The translations under genes were made by a program, and so were the position numbers. From Phycisphaerales bacterium (lineage in GTDB: Bacteria; Planctomycetota; Phycisphaerae; UBA1845; Fen-1342), in assembly GCA_020427345.1 (NCBI GenBank), contig JAGQOO010000005.1, positions 1 through 37,327 on the forward strand: 37,327 bases of DNA. The letters are read 5' to 3'. The notes under the pieces are model-generated. The model was not told the origin of the DNA, searched no databases, and saw only the letters and a program-made list of their open reading frames with translations. Within the stretch, counting starts at the first letter, position 1; each line of letters opens with the position of its first letter. This document shows, in pieces, positions 7,700 through 15,698 of this stretch.

Positions 7700-8485
7700 A
7701 TGGAAGCGCTGTTCTCGTTGGACAACTTGTTTACGGTTCAAAACGGCCTGGCGCTGCTGACGCTGACGCTGCTCGAGATCGTGCTTGGCGTGGACAACGT
7801 CATCTTCATCGCGATTCTGGCGGACAGGCTGCCAAAGGCGCAGCGCGGCCGAGCGCGCGTCATGGGGCTTGGGGCGGCGATGGGTACGCGCATTCTGCTG
7901 CTCCTGGCGATCGCGTGGATTGTCGCGCTCGACGCCTACGTCCTGTTCACGATTGACGATCACCAGATCACGCCGAAGAGTCTGATCCTGATCGGCGGCG
8001 GTCTGTTCCTGCTGGCGAAGGCGACATGGGAAATCCACGAGAAGCTTGAGACGCCGGATGGGGATGAGAAGGGCGGCAAGCCGGTGAGTTTCGGGGCCGT
8101 CATTCTGCAGATCATGCTGCTCGATCTGGTGTTCTCGCTCGATTCAGTGATCACGGCCGTCGGGATGGCGGAATCGATCTGGGTCATGATCGCGGCGGTG
8201 ATGATCGCGGTCGGCGTGATGATGGCGTTTTCGGGCACGATCAGCCACTTCGTCGAACGCTACCCGACACTCAAGATGCTCGCGCTGGCGTTCCTGCTGC
8301 TGATCGGCCTGACGCTGATTGTCGACGCCGTCGGCGTGCACGTGCCGAAGGGGTACATCTACTTCGCGATGGGCTTTTCGTTCGGCGTGGAGATGTTGAA
8401 CATCCGGATGCGGAAGGCGCGGCGACCGATCCGCCTGAACGCGCCAAGACCGCCGACGCCGCAGGACGAGCCGACGACGGATTAG
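7700..8485 (+). CDS. TerC-family integral membrane protein
   Basis: A 261-residue protein with about seven membrane segments. The two TerC signature motifs are present: EIVLGVDNV (26-34, with E26, D32, N33) and LLDLVFSLDSV (140-150, with D142 and D148). These acidic residues in membrane helices fit the metal (manganese) exporter role assigned to several TerC/Alx/MeeF proteins. The C-terminal 25 residues are Pro/Arg-rich. ATG 7700 is preceded by GAGAG. The stop overlaps the end of the convergent regulator gene by four bases (TTAG at 8482-8485). Confidence 0.9.
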   Translation: MEALFSLDNLFTVQNGLALLTLTLLEIVLGVDNVIFIAILADRLPKAQRGRARVMGLGAAMGTRILLLLAIAWIVALDAYVLFTIDDHQITPKSLILIGGGLFLLAKATWEIHEKLETPDGDEKGGKPVSFGAVILQIMLLDLVFSLDSVITAVGMAESIWVMIAAVMIAVGVMMAFSGTISHFVERYPTLKMLALAFLLLIGLTLIVDAVGVHVPKGYIYFAMGFSFGVEMLNIRMRKARRPIRLNAPRPPTPQDEPTTD

Positions 8486-9654
8486 CCGGGGCGGCCGGAC
8501 TCCGCGCGATCCGGCTCTTCGGCTCCATCCTCACCCGCAACGGCATTGGCGAGCGTGTCGACATCGTCGACTGTGTCGAACGACACGGTCGCCGGTCGGG
8601 CGGCGAGGCACAGGTTGACGACGCGGGCGACCTGGGCGCGGATCTGCGTTTCGGGGGCGTTTTCGGTCAGCAGACGTTCGAGGGCGCCGGTCGCGTCGGT
8701 GAGCGGCTCGAATCCGAAGCCGGACGCCTCGCCCTTCAGTTTGCGGGCTTCGATCTGCAGGTCGGACATGCTGTCCGTCGTGAGCGCGGTTTCGAACGCG
8801 CGCACGCGCTGGGGCAGGTCCTTGACAAACTCGTCGATCAACGGTTGCATCGAGACGTCATCCAACATGGAACTGACGAGTGGCGTGGGCTTGTTCGCTT
8901 CGATCACCTCGGCCAGCATCGAGCGCAGTTGCGACTTTGGGACATACCCGTCGAAGCCCGCCTCCGCGCATTTCCGTTCAATGCCTTTTTCCTCCAGCGC
9001 GCTCAGGGCGATGATCTTGCGAAGATAGCCCTTGTTGCGGAGCATGCGAACAACCGTCCATCCGTCCATGTCCGGCATTTCAATGTCGAGCAGCACGACG
9101 TCATAGACGTTGTCGCGCGCCAGTGACAAGGCATCGACGCCACCGCTGACGGTTGTCACGTCCGCGTTCAGAGCTTCGAGCACGTGGCGGATGAGCTTGA
9201 CGGCCATGGCGCTGTCGTCAGCGGCGAGGACGCGGGCGCGCACCGCCGATCGGGCGAAGGAAGCCGGGTCGATGGGGCGATCGAAGCGGATTTCAGTTTC
9301 GTGGATGCTGGGGCTGCCCTGGACGTAGCGGCAACTGCGGACGATTCCATGCACCGTCTGCCACGTGCCGCCGACAGTCTGGAGTCGGACTTCGCAGGAG
9401 CGACCGGTATGCACGAGGCCGCCGACGATGAGGGATACGCCGTCCTGTCCGATGCTGCGCGTCAGCGTTTGAAACTCGAGCATGACATCGCGCGACTCGC
9501 GCACCAGAAACTGCGTATTGGGCACGCGGTAGCGGAACCGCCGGTTGAGGCAGAATCTCTCCAGCCGCGCGACGCCGTCCTGAGCGTCAAGCTCGTCCAG
9601 CATCGCGCAGAGAGCGCCATCGTCGAGTTTCAGTCGTGCCGCCTGTTGTTGCAT
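8482..9654 (-). CDS. PilZ-like, response-regulator and degenerate Hpt protein
   Basis: A 390-residue cytoplasmic signalling protein. Residues about 35-130 look PilZ-like: the segment FCLNRRFRYRV supplies the Arg-rich stretch and a beta-barrel-like region follows, suggesting cyclic-di-GMP binding. Residues 140-252 are a complete receiver domain with acidic pair D146/D147, phosphoacceptor D190 (VVLLDIEMPDMDGW), S218 and K240. Residues 265-345 look like a histidine phosphotransfer helix bundle, but the HxLKG phosphorylation motif reads R304-K-L-K-G308. The essential His is therefore replaced by Arg (codon CGC, one transition from CAC). It sits 73 bases behind the lipase gene on the same strand. 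No sensor kinase is nearby. Confidence 0.82.
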   Translation of the reverse strand: MQQQAARLKLDDGALCAMLDELDAQDGVARLERFCLNRRFRYRVPNTQFLVRESRDVMLEFQTLTRSIGQDGVSLIVGGLVHTGRSCEVRLQTVGGTWQTVHGIVRSCRYVQGSPSIHETEIRFDRPIDPASFARSAVRARVLAADDSAMAVKLIRHVLEALNADVTTVSGGVDALSLARDNVYDVVLLDIEMPDMDGWTVVRMLRNKGYLRKIIALSALEEKGIERKCAEAGFDGYVPKSQLRSMLAEVIEANKPTPLVSSMLDDVSMQPLIDEFVKDLPQRVRAFETALTTDSMSDLQIEARKLKGEASGFGFEPLTDATGALERLLTENAPETQIRAQVARVVNLCLAARPATVSFDTVDDVDTLANAVAGEDGAEEPDRAESGRPG

Positions 9655-9727
9655 CTCGTCCGCCCGGGAGAACGCCGATCCGTATTATTCAATCGGCGAA
9701 ACGCGGGGCGGCTTCGCGGAGCGTGCC

Positions 9728-11143
9728 CTAATGGGGCTCCTCCAGCAGGGAATACAAGACGTTATCGGAAAAGGCCTGGGCTCGCGTGAGGCCGAGGTGA
9801 TCTTCGAACAGGAACGTGGTCCGATACCAGTCGATCGGCGTCCGGACGCGCGGGTCCCACTGTCCGCCCCGCCGCTCATCCATCAGGGCGCTTTGGCGCG
9901 TCACGGTCCCGTCGCCCGGGGTTGTCTCTGAGATCCGCAGTTCGCGGTTCTTCCGCGACCATTCGAGTTGTGCCGGCGTGTCGACGGCGTCCCCGACATA
10001 GAGCGACAGCCGCACTCCCGCTGGCGGCGTCGCAGGCGAATCCAGCGCCGCAAAGAATCGCCGCGCCCGCGTCAGGCATTTGTCGAGGTGCTCTTCCGCG
10101 ATCGCTCGGCGTTCGTCCGCGGATGCGATATCGGGCAGCAGTTGTTTTAACACGGCGTCGGCGTTCGGATTGGCGAGTCCCCATCCCTCGGCCTTCCAGC
10201 GTTCGAGCGAGAGGGCGTCGTCGATGGACTCGCCGGAATCCGCGATCAGCGCGCGATGGCGCGGGCGCGTCAGCAGTTGATAGATCGAAGGCATCGTGCC
10301 GAGGATCGCGGCGTCATATCTCGGCAACAGTGGCGAGTAGCTCGTTCCCTCGACGAGTTGCTTCAGCGCCAGCGCCGAACCCGCATTCGGTGTGCCGACG
10401 ATGATGACCTGGCGCACATGCTCGGCGCCGGCCCATGTAATTGGCGGGGGAGTGTCGCCGTCCGGCAAATCCGCGTCGCCGTAGCGGAGGAAGTAACGCG
10501 TCACCAAACCGCCCATCGAGTGCGCGACAATGTCAAACTTGATATCGGCGTTCTGAATGCCGAATCGCTCCGCGTACTGCTTCTGAATGAATGCGTGTTT
10601 CTCATCGATGAACCGCTTCAAGGCGGCGGCATTCTCGACATTGTCACGACGCCAGTCATACGCGAATTGGAAACACGTAAAGTGGTCCGAGCCGTAATTG
10701 ACCGCGCCGGCTTCGGCGAGTTGCTGATCTCGAAAGCCCCCGGCGCCGAGCGTGCCGAGAATCTGCGCATACGCCGCCAGTTCAATCGGCAGGCCCAGCA
10801 GCTCGATTTTGGCGCGATCGAGCACGCCCGCGGTTCGCACATCGTCCCGCAATTCGGCAAGCGCGGCGCCGCGCCGCATGGGCAGCGCGAGCAGACGGGC
10901 GCCGTCCGGCGCTTCGGGGTCGATGCTGTGCCCGCCGAACGCGCCCCAAACGATCTGGTCGCCTTCGGGATCGACCAGTCGGCTGCCCAGAATGCCCGGA
11001 ATCACAATGACGGGGTGACGATCGAGGTCGTCGAGTTGGGCCGCGCGGTCATACAGCGCGCCGAGATTCGGCCCTTTCACTTCCATCGCGCATCCGGCGA
11101 GGATAATCGCCACTGACGGCAGAACCCTGAAGACGTGTCGCAA
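9728..11143 (-). CDS. LCAT/PGAP1-type alpha/beta hydrolase lipoprotein
   Basis: A 471-residue protein, probably a lipase or acyltransferase of the envelope. The signal ends in lipobox LAGC (Cys18). The oxyanion-region motif PVIVIPGILGSRL is at 44-56. The catalytic triad is visible as S209 in the elbow AHSMGG, D411 in PGDGTV, and H449 in FEDHLGLT. The order and spacing match lecithin:cholesterol acyltransferase-like lipases. The start is a TTG at 11143, chosen because GGGAGG lies about six bases upstream and the residues that follow form the needed signal peptide; the next ATG lies after the lipobox. It is divergent from the peptidyl-prolyl isomerase gene. Natural substrate unknown. Confidence 0.85.
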   Translation of the reverse strand: MRHVFRVLPSVAIILAGCAMEVKGPNLGALYDRAAQLDDLDRHPVIVIPGILGSRLVDPEGDQIVWGAFGGHSIDPEAPDGARLLALPMRRGAALAELRDDVRTAGVLDRAKIELLGLPIELAAYAQILGTLGAGGFRDQQLAEAGAVNYGSDHFTCFQFAYDWRRDNVENAAALKRFIDEKHAFIQKQYAERFGIQNADIKFDIVAHSMGGLVTRYFLRYGDADLPDGDTPPPITWAGAEHVRQVIIVGTPNAGSALALKQLVEGTSYSPLLPRYDAAILGTMPSIYQLLTRPRHRALIADSGESIDDALSLERWKAEGWGLANPNADAVLKQLLPDIASADERRAIAEEHLDKCLTRARRFFAALDSPATPPAGVRLSLYVGDAVDTPAQLEWSRKNRELRISETTPGDGTVTRQSALMDERRGGQWDPRVRTPIDWYRTTFLFEDHLGLTRAQAFSDNVLYSLLEEPH

Positions 11144-11220
11144 ACGCCGCCTCCCGGACCGTGTCCACGTAGGTGTTCCGCCCGCTGTCTCCGTCCGTGA
11201 GCACGGGCGAGAGGCGTTAT

Positions 11221-11249
11221 TTGAGCGGGTCGGCGGCGGAGTTTACACT
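11221..11249 (+). promoter_or_regulatory. Candidate sigma-70-type promoter for the isomerase gene
   Basis: TTGAGC (11221-11226) and TACACT (11244-11249) are separated by exactly 17 bases, with good matches at the key positions of both hexamers. Transcription would start near 11256, giving a leader of about 70 bases before ATG 11328. Confidence 0.4.
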
Positions 11250-11327
11250 CCGGGGCTATTGGACGCACGACATCGGCCGTGGACGCCGACGGGCGGGCTT
11301 CCTTGACTATGCGTGAGGCGATTAGGC

Positions 11328-12434
11328 ATGAATCGATGGATCGCGGCATTCGGGCTTGCGGCTTTGCTCGCCGTCCCGGCGTTCGCTCAAGACGAAAAAG
11401 ACAAAAAGGACGAGAAGCCGGCTGAAAAGCCGAAGGCGGAAGGGGACCTGAAGGCGACGGTCAAAATGAAGACGTCACTGGGGGACATCACGCTGGAACT
11501 CGACGCCGAGCGGGCGCCGATCACGGTTGCGAACTTCTTGTCATATGTGGACAAGGGTTTTTACAAGGGCACGATTTTCCATCGTGTCATTAAGGGTTTC
11601 ATGATCCAGGGCGGCGGGTTTTCGCCGGACTTGGACGAGAAGTCGGACGGGTTGCAGCCTCCGATCAAGAACGAATGGAAGAACGGGTTGAAGAACGGGC
11701 GTGGAACGATCGCGATGGCGCGGACCAATGACCCGGATTCAGCGACAGCGCAGTTCTTCATCAACGTCGTGGATAACAGCCGCCTCGATCGGCCGATCAG
11801 CGGCGGCGCGGCGTATTGCGTGTTTGGCAAGGTCGTCGACGGCATGGATGTCGTCGACAAGATTCGAGACGCAGAAGTAGTAGTCCACCCCAAGTATCCG
11901 TCCGGCAACCAGGCGTGCGTGCCGGCGACGACGGTCGTGATCGAGGATGTCACGGTTGTGACGGACTGCGACCGCGGCAAGCTGGCCAAGGCGAAGACTG
12001 AAAAGGAAGCGCAGATCAAGGCAGAGGAGAAGGCGGAAAAGGGGCCCACGATGGACGAACATGTAAAGGCCCTGGAGGACAAGCTGGGCCAGAAGGCGGA
12101 GCATAGCGACAGCGGGCTCACGTGGTTTGTGCTTCAACCGGGCGACGGCGATGTGCCGGCGCGCACGAGCCGCGTCAAAGTCCACTACACGGGCTGGCTG
12201 TTGAATGGCAAGGAGTTCGACAGCTCGGTGAAGCGCGGCACGCCGGCGGAATTCGGGCTGAACCAGGTGATCAAAGGCTGGACCGAGGGTGTCAGCATGA
12301 TGCGCGTAGGGGAAAAGCGAAAGCTGATCATTCCGGCCAACCTCGCGTACGGTCCGCAGGGGCGCCCGCCGGTGATTCCGCAGAATGCGCCGCTGGAGTT
12401 TGACGTGGAACTGCTGGAGATCGTCAGCAAGTAA
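11328..12434 (+). CDS. Exported cyclophilin-FKBP fusion peptidyl-prolyl isomerase
   Basis: A 368-residue periplasmic folding factor joining two unrelated isomerase families. Residues 1-20 are a signal peptide (AVPAFA). A Lys/Glu-rich linker follows (21-40). Cyclophilin spans about 43-212, with active-site stretch IFHRVIKGFMIQGG (83-96, Arg86) and AQFFINV (141-147). A charged helical linker covers 215-258. An FKBP domain covers about 262-368, with VKVHYTGWLLNGKEFDSS (283-300, Tyr287 and Asp298), VIKGW (314-318) and a final FDVELLEI. Both active sites look intact. ATG 11328 follows a GAGG-containing stretch; an in-frame GTG at 11313 is the alternative. The gene stands alone and ends at a hairpin shared with the convergent antiporter gene. 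Confidence 0.9.
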   Translation: MNRWIAAFGLAALLAVPAFAQDEKDKKDEKPAEKPKAEGDLKATVKMKTSLGDITLELDAERAPITVANFLSYVDKGFYKGTIFHRVIKGFMIQGGGFSPDLDEKSDGLQPPIKNEWKNGLKNGRGTIAMARTNDPDSATAQFFINVVDNSRLDRPISGGAAYCVFGKVVDGMDVVDKIRDAEVVVHPKYPSGNQACVPATTVVIEDVTVVTDCDRGKLAKAKTEKEAQIKAEEKAEKGPTMDEHVKALEDKLGQKAEHSDSGLTWFVLQPGDGDVPARTSRVKVHYTGWLLNGKEFDSSVKRGTPAEFGLNQVIKGWTEGVSMMRVGEKRKLIIPANLAYGPQGRPPVIPQNAPLEFDVELLEIVSK

Positions 12435-12464
12435 TCGCCACCGCAAGAGCGGTCTGGAGATATC

Positions 12465-12498
12465 AAGCGGCATACTCGCGCATGTGGGTATGCCGCTT
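12465..12498. terminator. Long perfect hairpin between convergent genes
   Basis: AAGCGGCATAC (12465-12475) pairs perfectly with GTATGCCGCTT (12488-12498), an 11-bp stem with a 12-base loop. It lies between two gene ends (12434 and 12525), so it probably terminates both transcripts. The T-tract is short (CTTCTGTT), so efficiency is uncertain. Confidence 0.65.
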
Positions 12499-12524
12499 CT
12501 GTTATGGGTGTGTCGGTCGTCGGC

Positions 12525-14066
12525 TTACACGAAGAAGACGAAGGTCATGATGATGAACGCCGGGATCAGGATCGCGCCGGAGTACATCATGTAGCCGAAG
12601 AAGCTGGGCATGCGCACGCCCGCCTGCTCGGCGATGGTCTTGACCATGAAGTTCGGGCCGTTGCCGATGTAGCTGTTCGCGCCCATGAAAACGGACGCGG
12701 CGGCGATCGGGACAAGCAGAGTGGCGCTGATCGCGCCTCCGCCGGCCAATTCCAGCGCGCCCGTTTCCGGCAGCGGCAGCGTGCGCGCGGTTTCGAAGAA
12801 CACGACGTAGGTCGGGGCATTGTCGAGGAAGCTGCTCAGCACGCCGGTCGCCCAGAAGAACTGCCAGGGCTCGGTTAGACCGAGTTGCGAACCGTAGGTG
12901 TTCAGGATTTCCAGCGGAACCTGCATCGTGATGAAGATGCCGATGAACAGGCACGCGACCTCGAGAATCGCGGCGTAGTTGAACTCGTTTTCCTTGCGCA
13001 GGACTTTGGATGTCAGCGCCAGCGAGGCGCCGGTCAGCGCGAGTTGGACGAGTTCCCGGAAGTATGGGAACGGATGCCAGTCAGTGCCCGGAAACGCCTT
13101 GCTGGAATCAAGCGTCGCAACCGCGAAGACGACACCGAGCAGGAGCGGGATGTTGATCGCCCCGGCGAGGCGAAGCGGCTGACGTTCCGTATTGTCGCGC
13201 TGAAGATCCTTCACGCTTTCGTGGCGATACGCGTACGTATCGATGGCAAAGTACACGACCAGCAGCAGGACGATCAGGAACAGCCACTCGCGATACAAGC
13301 CGAGCGTCCAGAAGAACGGAACGCCGCGCAGATAACCGAGGAATAGCGGCGGGTCGCCAATCGGCAGCAGTGTGCCGCCAATGTTGCTGACGATGAAGAT
13401 GAAGAAAACCACCGTGTGAACGACGAACTTTCGTTCGGCGTTGGTCTTCAGGAGGATGCGGATCAGCACCATCGACGCGCCGGTCGTGCCGATCAGGGAC
13501 GCCAGCAGGCCGCCAACGCCGATGATCGCGGCGTTGGTCATCGGCGTTGCCCGCAGGTCGCCGCGCACGACAATTCCGCCCGCGATGACATAGAGGCTGA
13601 ACAGCAGTGTCAGGAACGGGACGTACTCTTTCAGCACAGCGTGATCGACAATGGCCCAAACGGTCGCGAAACCGGGCGTTGTGTAGGCGTGCTCCGCGTG
13701 GGTGGTCTCCGTCGCATACGTTAAGGCCGGATCGACGTCGGACTGGGGTGCGTCATGTTGTGCCGCGGCGCGGTGGGCGTCGGCCGGATCTTCATCGTCA
13801 GCCGCGGACGCCGGGTCATGTGTTGCGCTAGCATGCTTGGAAGCTCCGGCGCTGTGGTCGACGACGCCGTAACCGCGGAAGCCGTAATACAGCAATGTGC
13901 AGGCGGCGAGGCTGGCGGCGACGAGCAGCCGATTGAGGTTGTGTTCCCACCAATGGTGCGTCGCGCGGATCAGCGGCAACAGTGCGATGCAGCCGAGCAG
14001 GGCGACAAACGGCCATACCCAGAACACGTGCGGTGTGGGGTGCCCGCCGGCCGCTTCGGATGTCAT
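12525..14066 (-). CDS. NhaD/CitMHS-type ion transporter (putative sodium:proton antiporter)
   Basis: A 513-residue membrane protein of the ion-transporter superfamily with roughly a dozen membrane segments. Two helical-hairpin re-entrant motifs characteristic of the fold are visible: IGTTGASMVLIR with NIGGTLLPIGDPPLFLGYL in the first half, and LSSFLDNAPTYVVF with GANSYIGNGPNFMVK in the second. A long hydrophilic loop near residues 70-130, after the second membrane helix, is rich in His, Asp and Ala and is not part of the transporter core. I chose ATG 14066 because the peptide upstream of it (to 14162) is not membrane-protein-like, although no strong ribosome site is visible. Family membership suggests Na+/H+ or carboxylate exchange; substrate is inferred. 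Confidence 0.8.
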   Translation of the reverse strand: MTSEAAGGHPTPHVFWVWPFVALLGCIALLPLIRATHHWWEHNLNRLLVAASLAACTLLYYGFRGYGVVDHSAGASKHASATHDPASAADDEDPADAHRAAAQHDAPQSDVDPALTYATETTHAEHAYTTPGFATVWAIVDHAVLKEYVPFLTLLFSLYVIAGGIVVRGDLRATPMTNAAIIGVGGLLASLIGTTGASMVLIRILLKTNAERKFVVHTVVFFIFIVSNIGGTLLPIGDPPLFLGYLRGVPFFWTLGLYREWLFLIVLLLVVYFAIDTYAYRHESVKDLQRDNTERQPLRLAGAINIPLLLGVVFAVATLDSSKAFPGTDWHPFPYFRELVQLALTGASLALTSKVLRKENEFNYAAILEVACLFIGIFITMQVPLEILNTYGSQLGLTEPWQFFWATGVLSSFLDNAPTYVVFFETARTLPLPETGALELAGGGAISATLLVPIAAASVFMGANSYIGNGPNFMVKTIAEQAGVRMPSFFGYMMYSGAILIPAFIIMTFVFFV

Positions 14067-14283
14067 TGCAAGCAAGATCACGCTTTGCTTATCGGTTAGC
14101 TGGCGGCAATATCGCGTAGGTAGGCATTTGTGCGCGCTTACGACGCGAAAAACAGGTGACACGGGCGGCGCAGACGATGCGCGTGCGACGCCCTTGCCAC
14201 ACAGGCGACCGTCGCCGAGACTCTAGGCGGGCGGCTGTCAGCGAAGCCCCATTGGCGTCGAGCCGGGAGTTGTCAGGACCCGT

Positions 14284-15243
14284 ATGTTGGTTGACCTAGG
14301 GCTGTTGGCGCTGGGGCTTGTCATCCTGTGGTTCGGCGGAGAAGTTCTCGTCGCCGGCGCGGCCGCGCTGGCTCGGCGTGTGGGCGTGTCGAGCCTGCTG
14401 GTGGGGCTGACGGTCGTCGCGTTCGGCACATCGGCTCCGGAGGTCGCGGTCAGCGTTCTGGCGGGCGCAAAAGGCGCCGACAGCATCGCGATCGGCAATG
14501 TCGTTGGCAGCAACATCAACGCCAACATCCTGCTGATTCTGGGGCTGGCGGCGCTGGTGCGGCCATTGCAGGTGTCGCGCGAGATCGCCCACACGGACGG
14601 GCCGATCATGGTCGGCGTGTGCGCGGCGTTTATTCTCTTTGCGATCGATGATGACCGGATCGGACGCGGGCACGGGGTTGTGTTTCTGATCGGGCTGCTG
14701 GCCTACACCTTGTTCTCATATCAGTTGTCCAGACTGCGACCGCCCCCGGCGACTGAAGAGCCGACATTCGCGTTTGTCGATCGTGGCGGGTTGCTCGTTC
14801 AGATTCCATTGATCATTGGGGGCATCGCGTGCCTGGTCTACGGGGCGGATCTGATGGTCGGCGCGGGCACGCGGCTGGCCGAACGACTTGGCGTGCCGGA
14901 TCGAATCGTCGGGCTGACGATCATCTCGATCGGCACGAGCCTGCCTGAGTTGTCGACATGTCTGGTCGCGGCACGACGCGGTCAGGCGGACTTGGCGATC
15001 GGCAACGTCGTCGGCAGCAACATCTTCAACATTCTCTGCGTACTCGGCCTGGCGAGCGTTGTGCATCCGCTGAACGTCGAAAAGGCGATTCTGTATGTCG
15101 ACAGCGCGGTAATGCTTGCGGCGGCGGTGCTGCTGTTGCCGATTATCCGGCGGGGGCATGTGATATCACGGCGCGAGGGCGCGGTGTTGTTTACGCTCTA
15201 TTGCGCGTACCTGGGCCTGCTGGTTATTGAGAAGGCGATGTAG
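14284..15243 (+). CDS. Calcium/sodium (CaCA, YrbG-like) antiporter
   Basis: A 319-residue inner-membrane exchanger with ten predicted helices in two inverted repeats. The alpha-1 repeat carries AFGTSAPE (47-53) and GNVVGSN (71-77); the alpha-2 repeat carries SIGTSLPE (215-222) and GNVVGSN (240-246). The acidic residues of GTSxPE are the ion ligands in this family. CAGGA six bases before ATG 14284 marks the start. It is divergent from the NhaD-like gene, and its end overlaps the convergent NTF2-like gene by 20 bases. Confidence 0.92.
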   Translation: MLVDLGLLALGLVILWFGGEVLVAGAAALARRVGVSSLLVGLTVVAFGTSAPEVAVSVLAGAKGADSIAIGNVVGSNINANILLILGLAALVRPLQVSREIAHTDGPIMVGVCAAFILFAIDDDRIGRGHGVVFLIGLLAYTLFSYQLSRLRPPPATEEPTFAFVDRGGLLVQIPLIIGGIACLVYGADLMVGAGTRLAERLGVPDRIVGLTIISIGTSLPELSTCLVAARRGQADLAIGNVVGSNIFNILCVLGLASVVHPLNVEKAILYVDSAVMLAAAVLLLPIIRRGHVISRREGAVLFTLYCAYLGLLVIEKAM

Positions 15244-15697
15244 ATTCGTTCGCCGGGCCCCACAGCAGTCGGGTCACGCGCCAATTGGAGCCGCTGCGCG
15301 TCAGGATCGCGACGAAACGATCCTCGACGAGCTTGGCGTCGCCGCCGTCGAGTGGTGTCAGTGCGCCGCGCGTGATTCCCTGCACATAAGCCAGATTACC
15401 GTCGGTAGTTTCGGCCTCGACTGACATGGTCAAGGTGACCCGAAACTGGCCGTACATTTCGCGGTACCGCTCGAGAATCGCGGCTTTTCCGACGACGCGA
15501 AGCCCGCCTGGGCCGATCCACTCGATGTCGTCACTGTATAGCGGAGCGACGGCCTCAAGATCACGCCGATTGTCGGCGTCGATAATCGCGGCAACGACCT
15601 GACTTGGCGTAATGGCGGCGCGCTCCGCTGCGCAACCGGGCGCCAGCGCGGTGAGGCCGCAGATCAGCCAACGCGTCGAACGGCGCGACGGCTTCAT
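15224..15697 (-). CDS. NTF2/SnoaL-like (DUF4440-type) putative lipoprotein
   Basis: A 157-residue protein. Residues 1-22 resemble a lipoprotein signal, but the lipobox LAPGC is weak. The rest matches the cone-shaped NTF2-like fold: VVAAIIDADNRRDLEAVAPL, YSDDIEWIGPGG, then GKAAILERYREMYG and WRVTRLLWGP at the end. Such domains bind small hydrophobic ligands or act in catalysis; the specific role is unknown. Its ATG lies one base after the stop of the giant GreA-like gene (TGAGATG), so the two are translationally coupled. Confidence 0.72.
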   Translation of the reverse strand: MKPSRRSTRWLICGLTALAPGCAAERAAITPSQVVAAIIDADNRRDLEAVAPLYSDDIEWIGPGGLRVVGKAAILERYREMYGQFRVTLTMSVEAETTDGNLAYVQGITRGALTPLDGGDAKLVEDRFVAILTRSGSNWRVTRLLWGPANESTSPSQ

Positions 15698-15698
15698 C

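Noticed and set aside
9684-9712. Inverted repeat GCCGAT/ATCGGC between the lipase and regulator genes as a terminator
   Set aside because: Only a 6-bp stem with a 12-base loop and no T-run on the transcribed strand.
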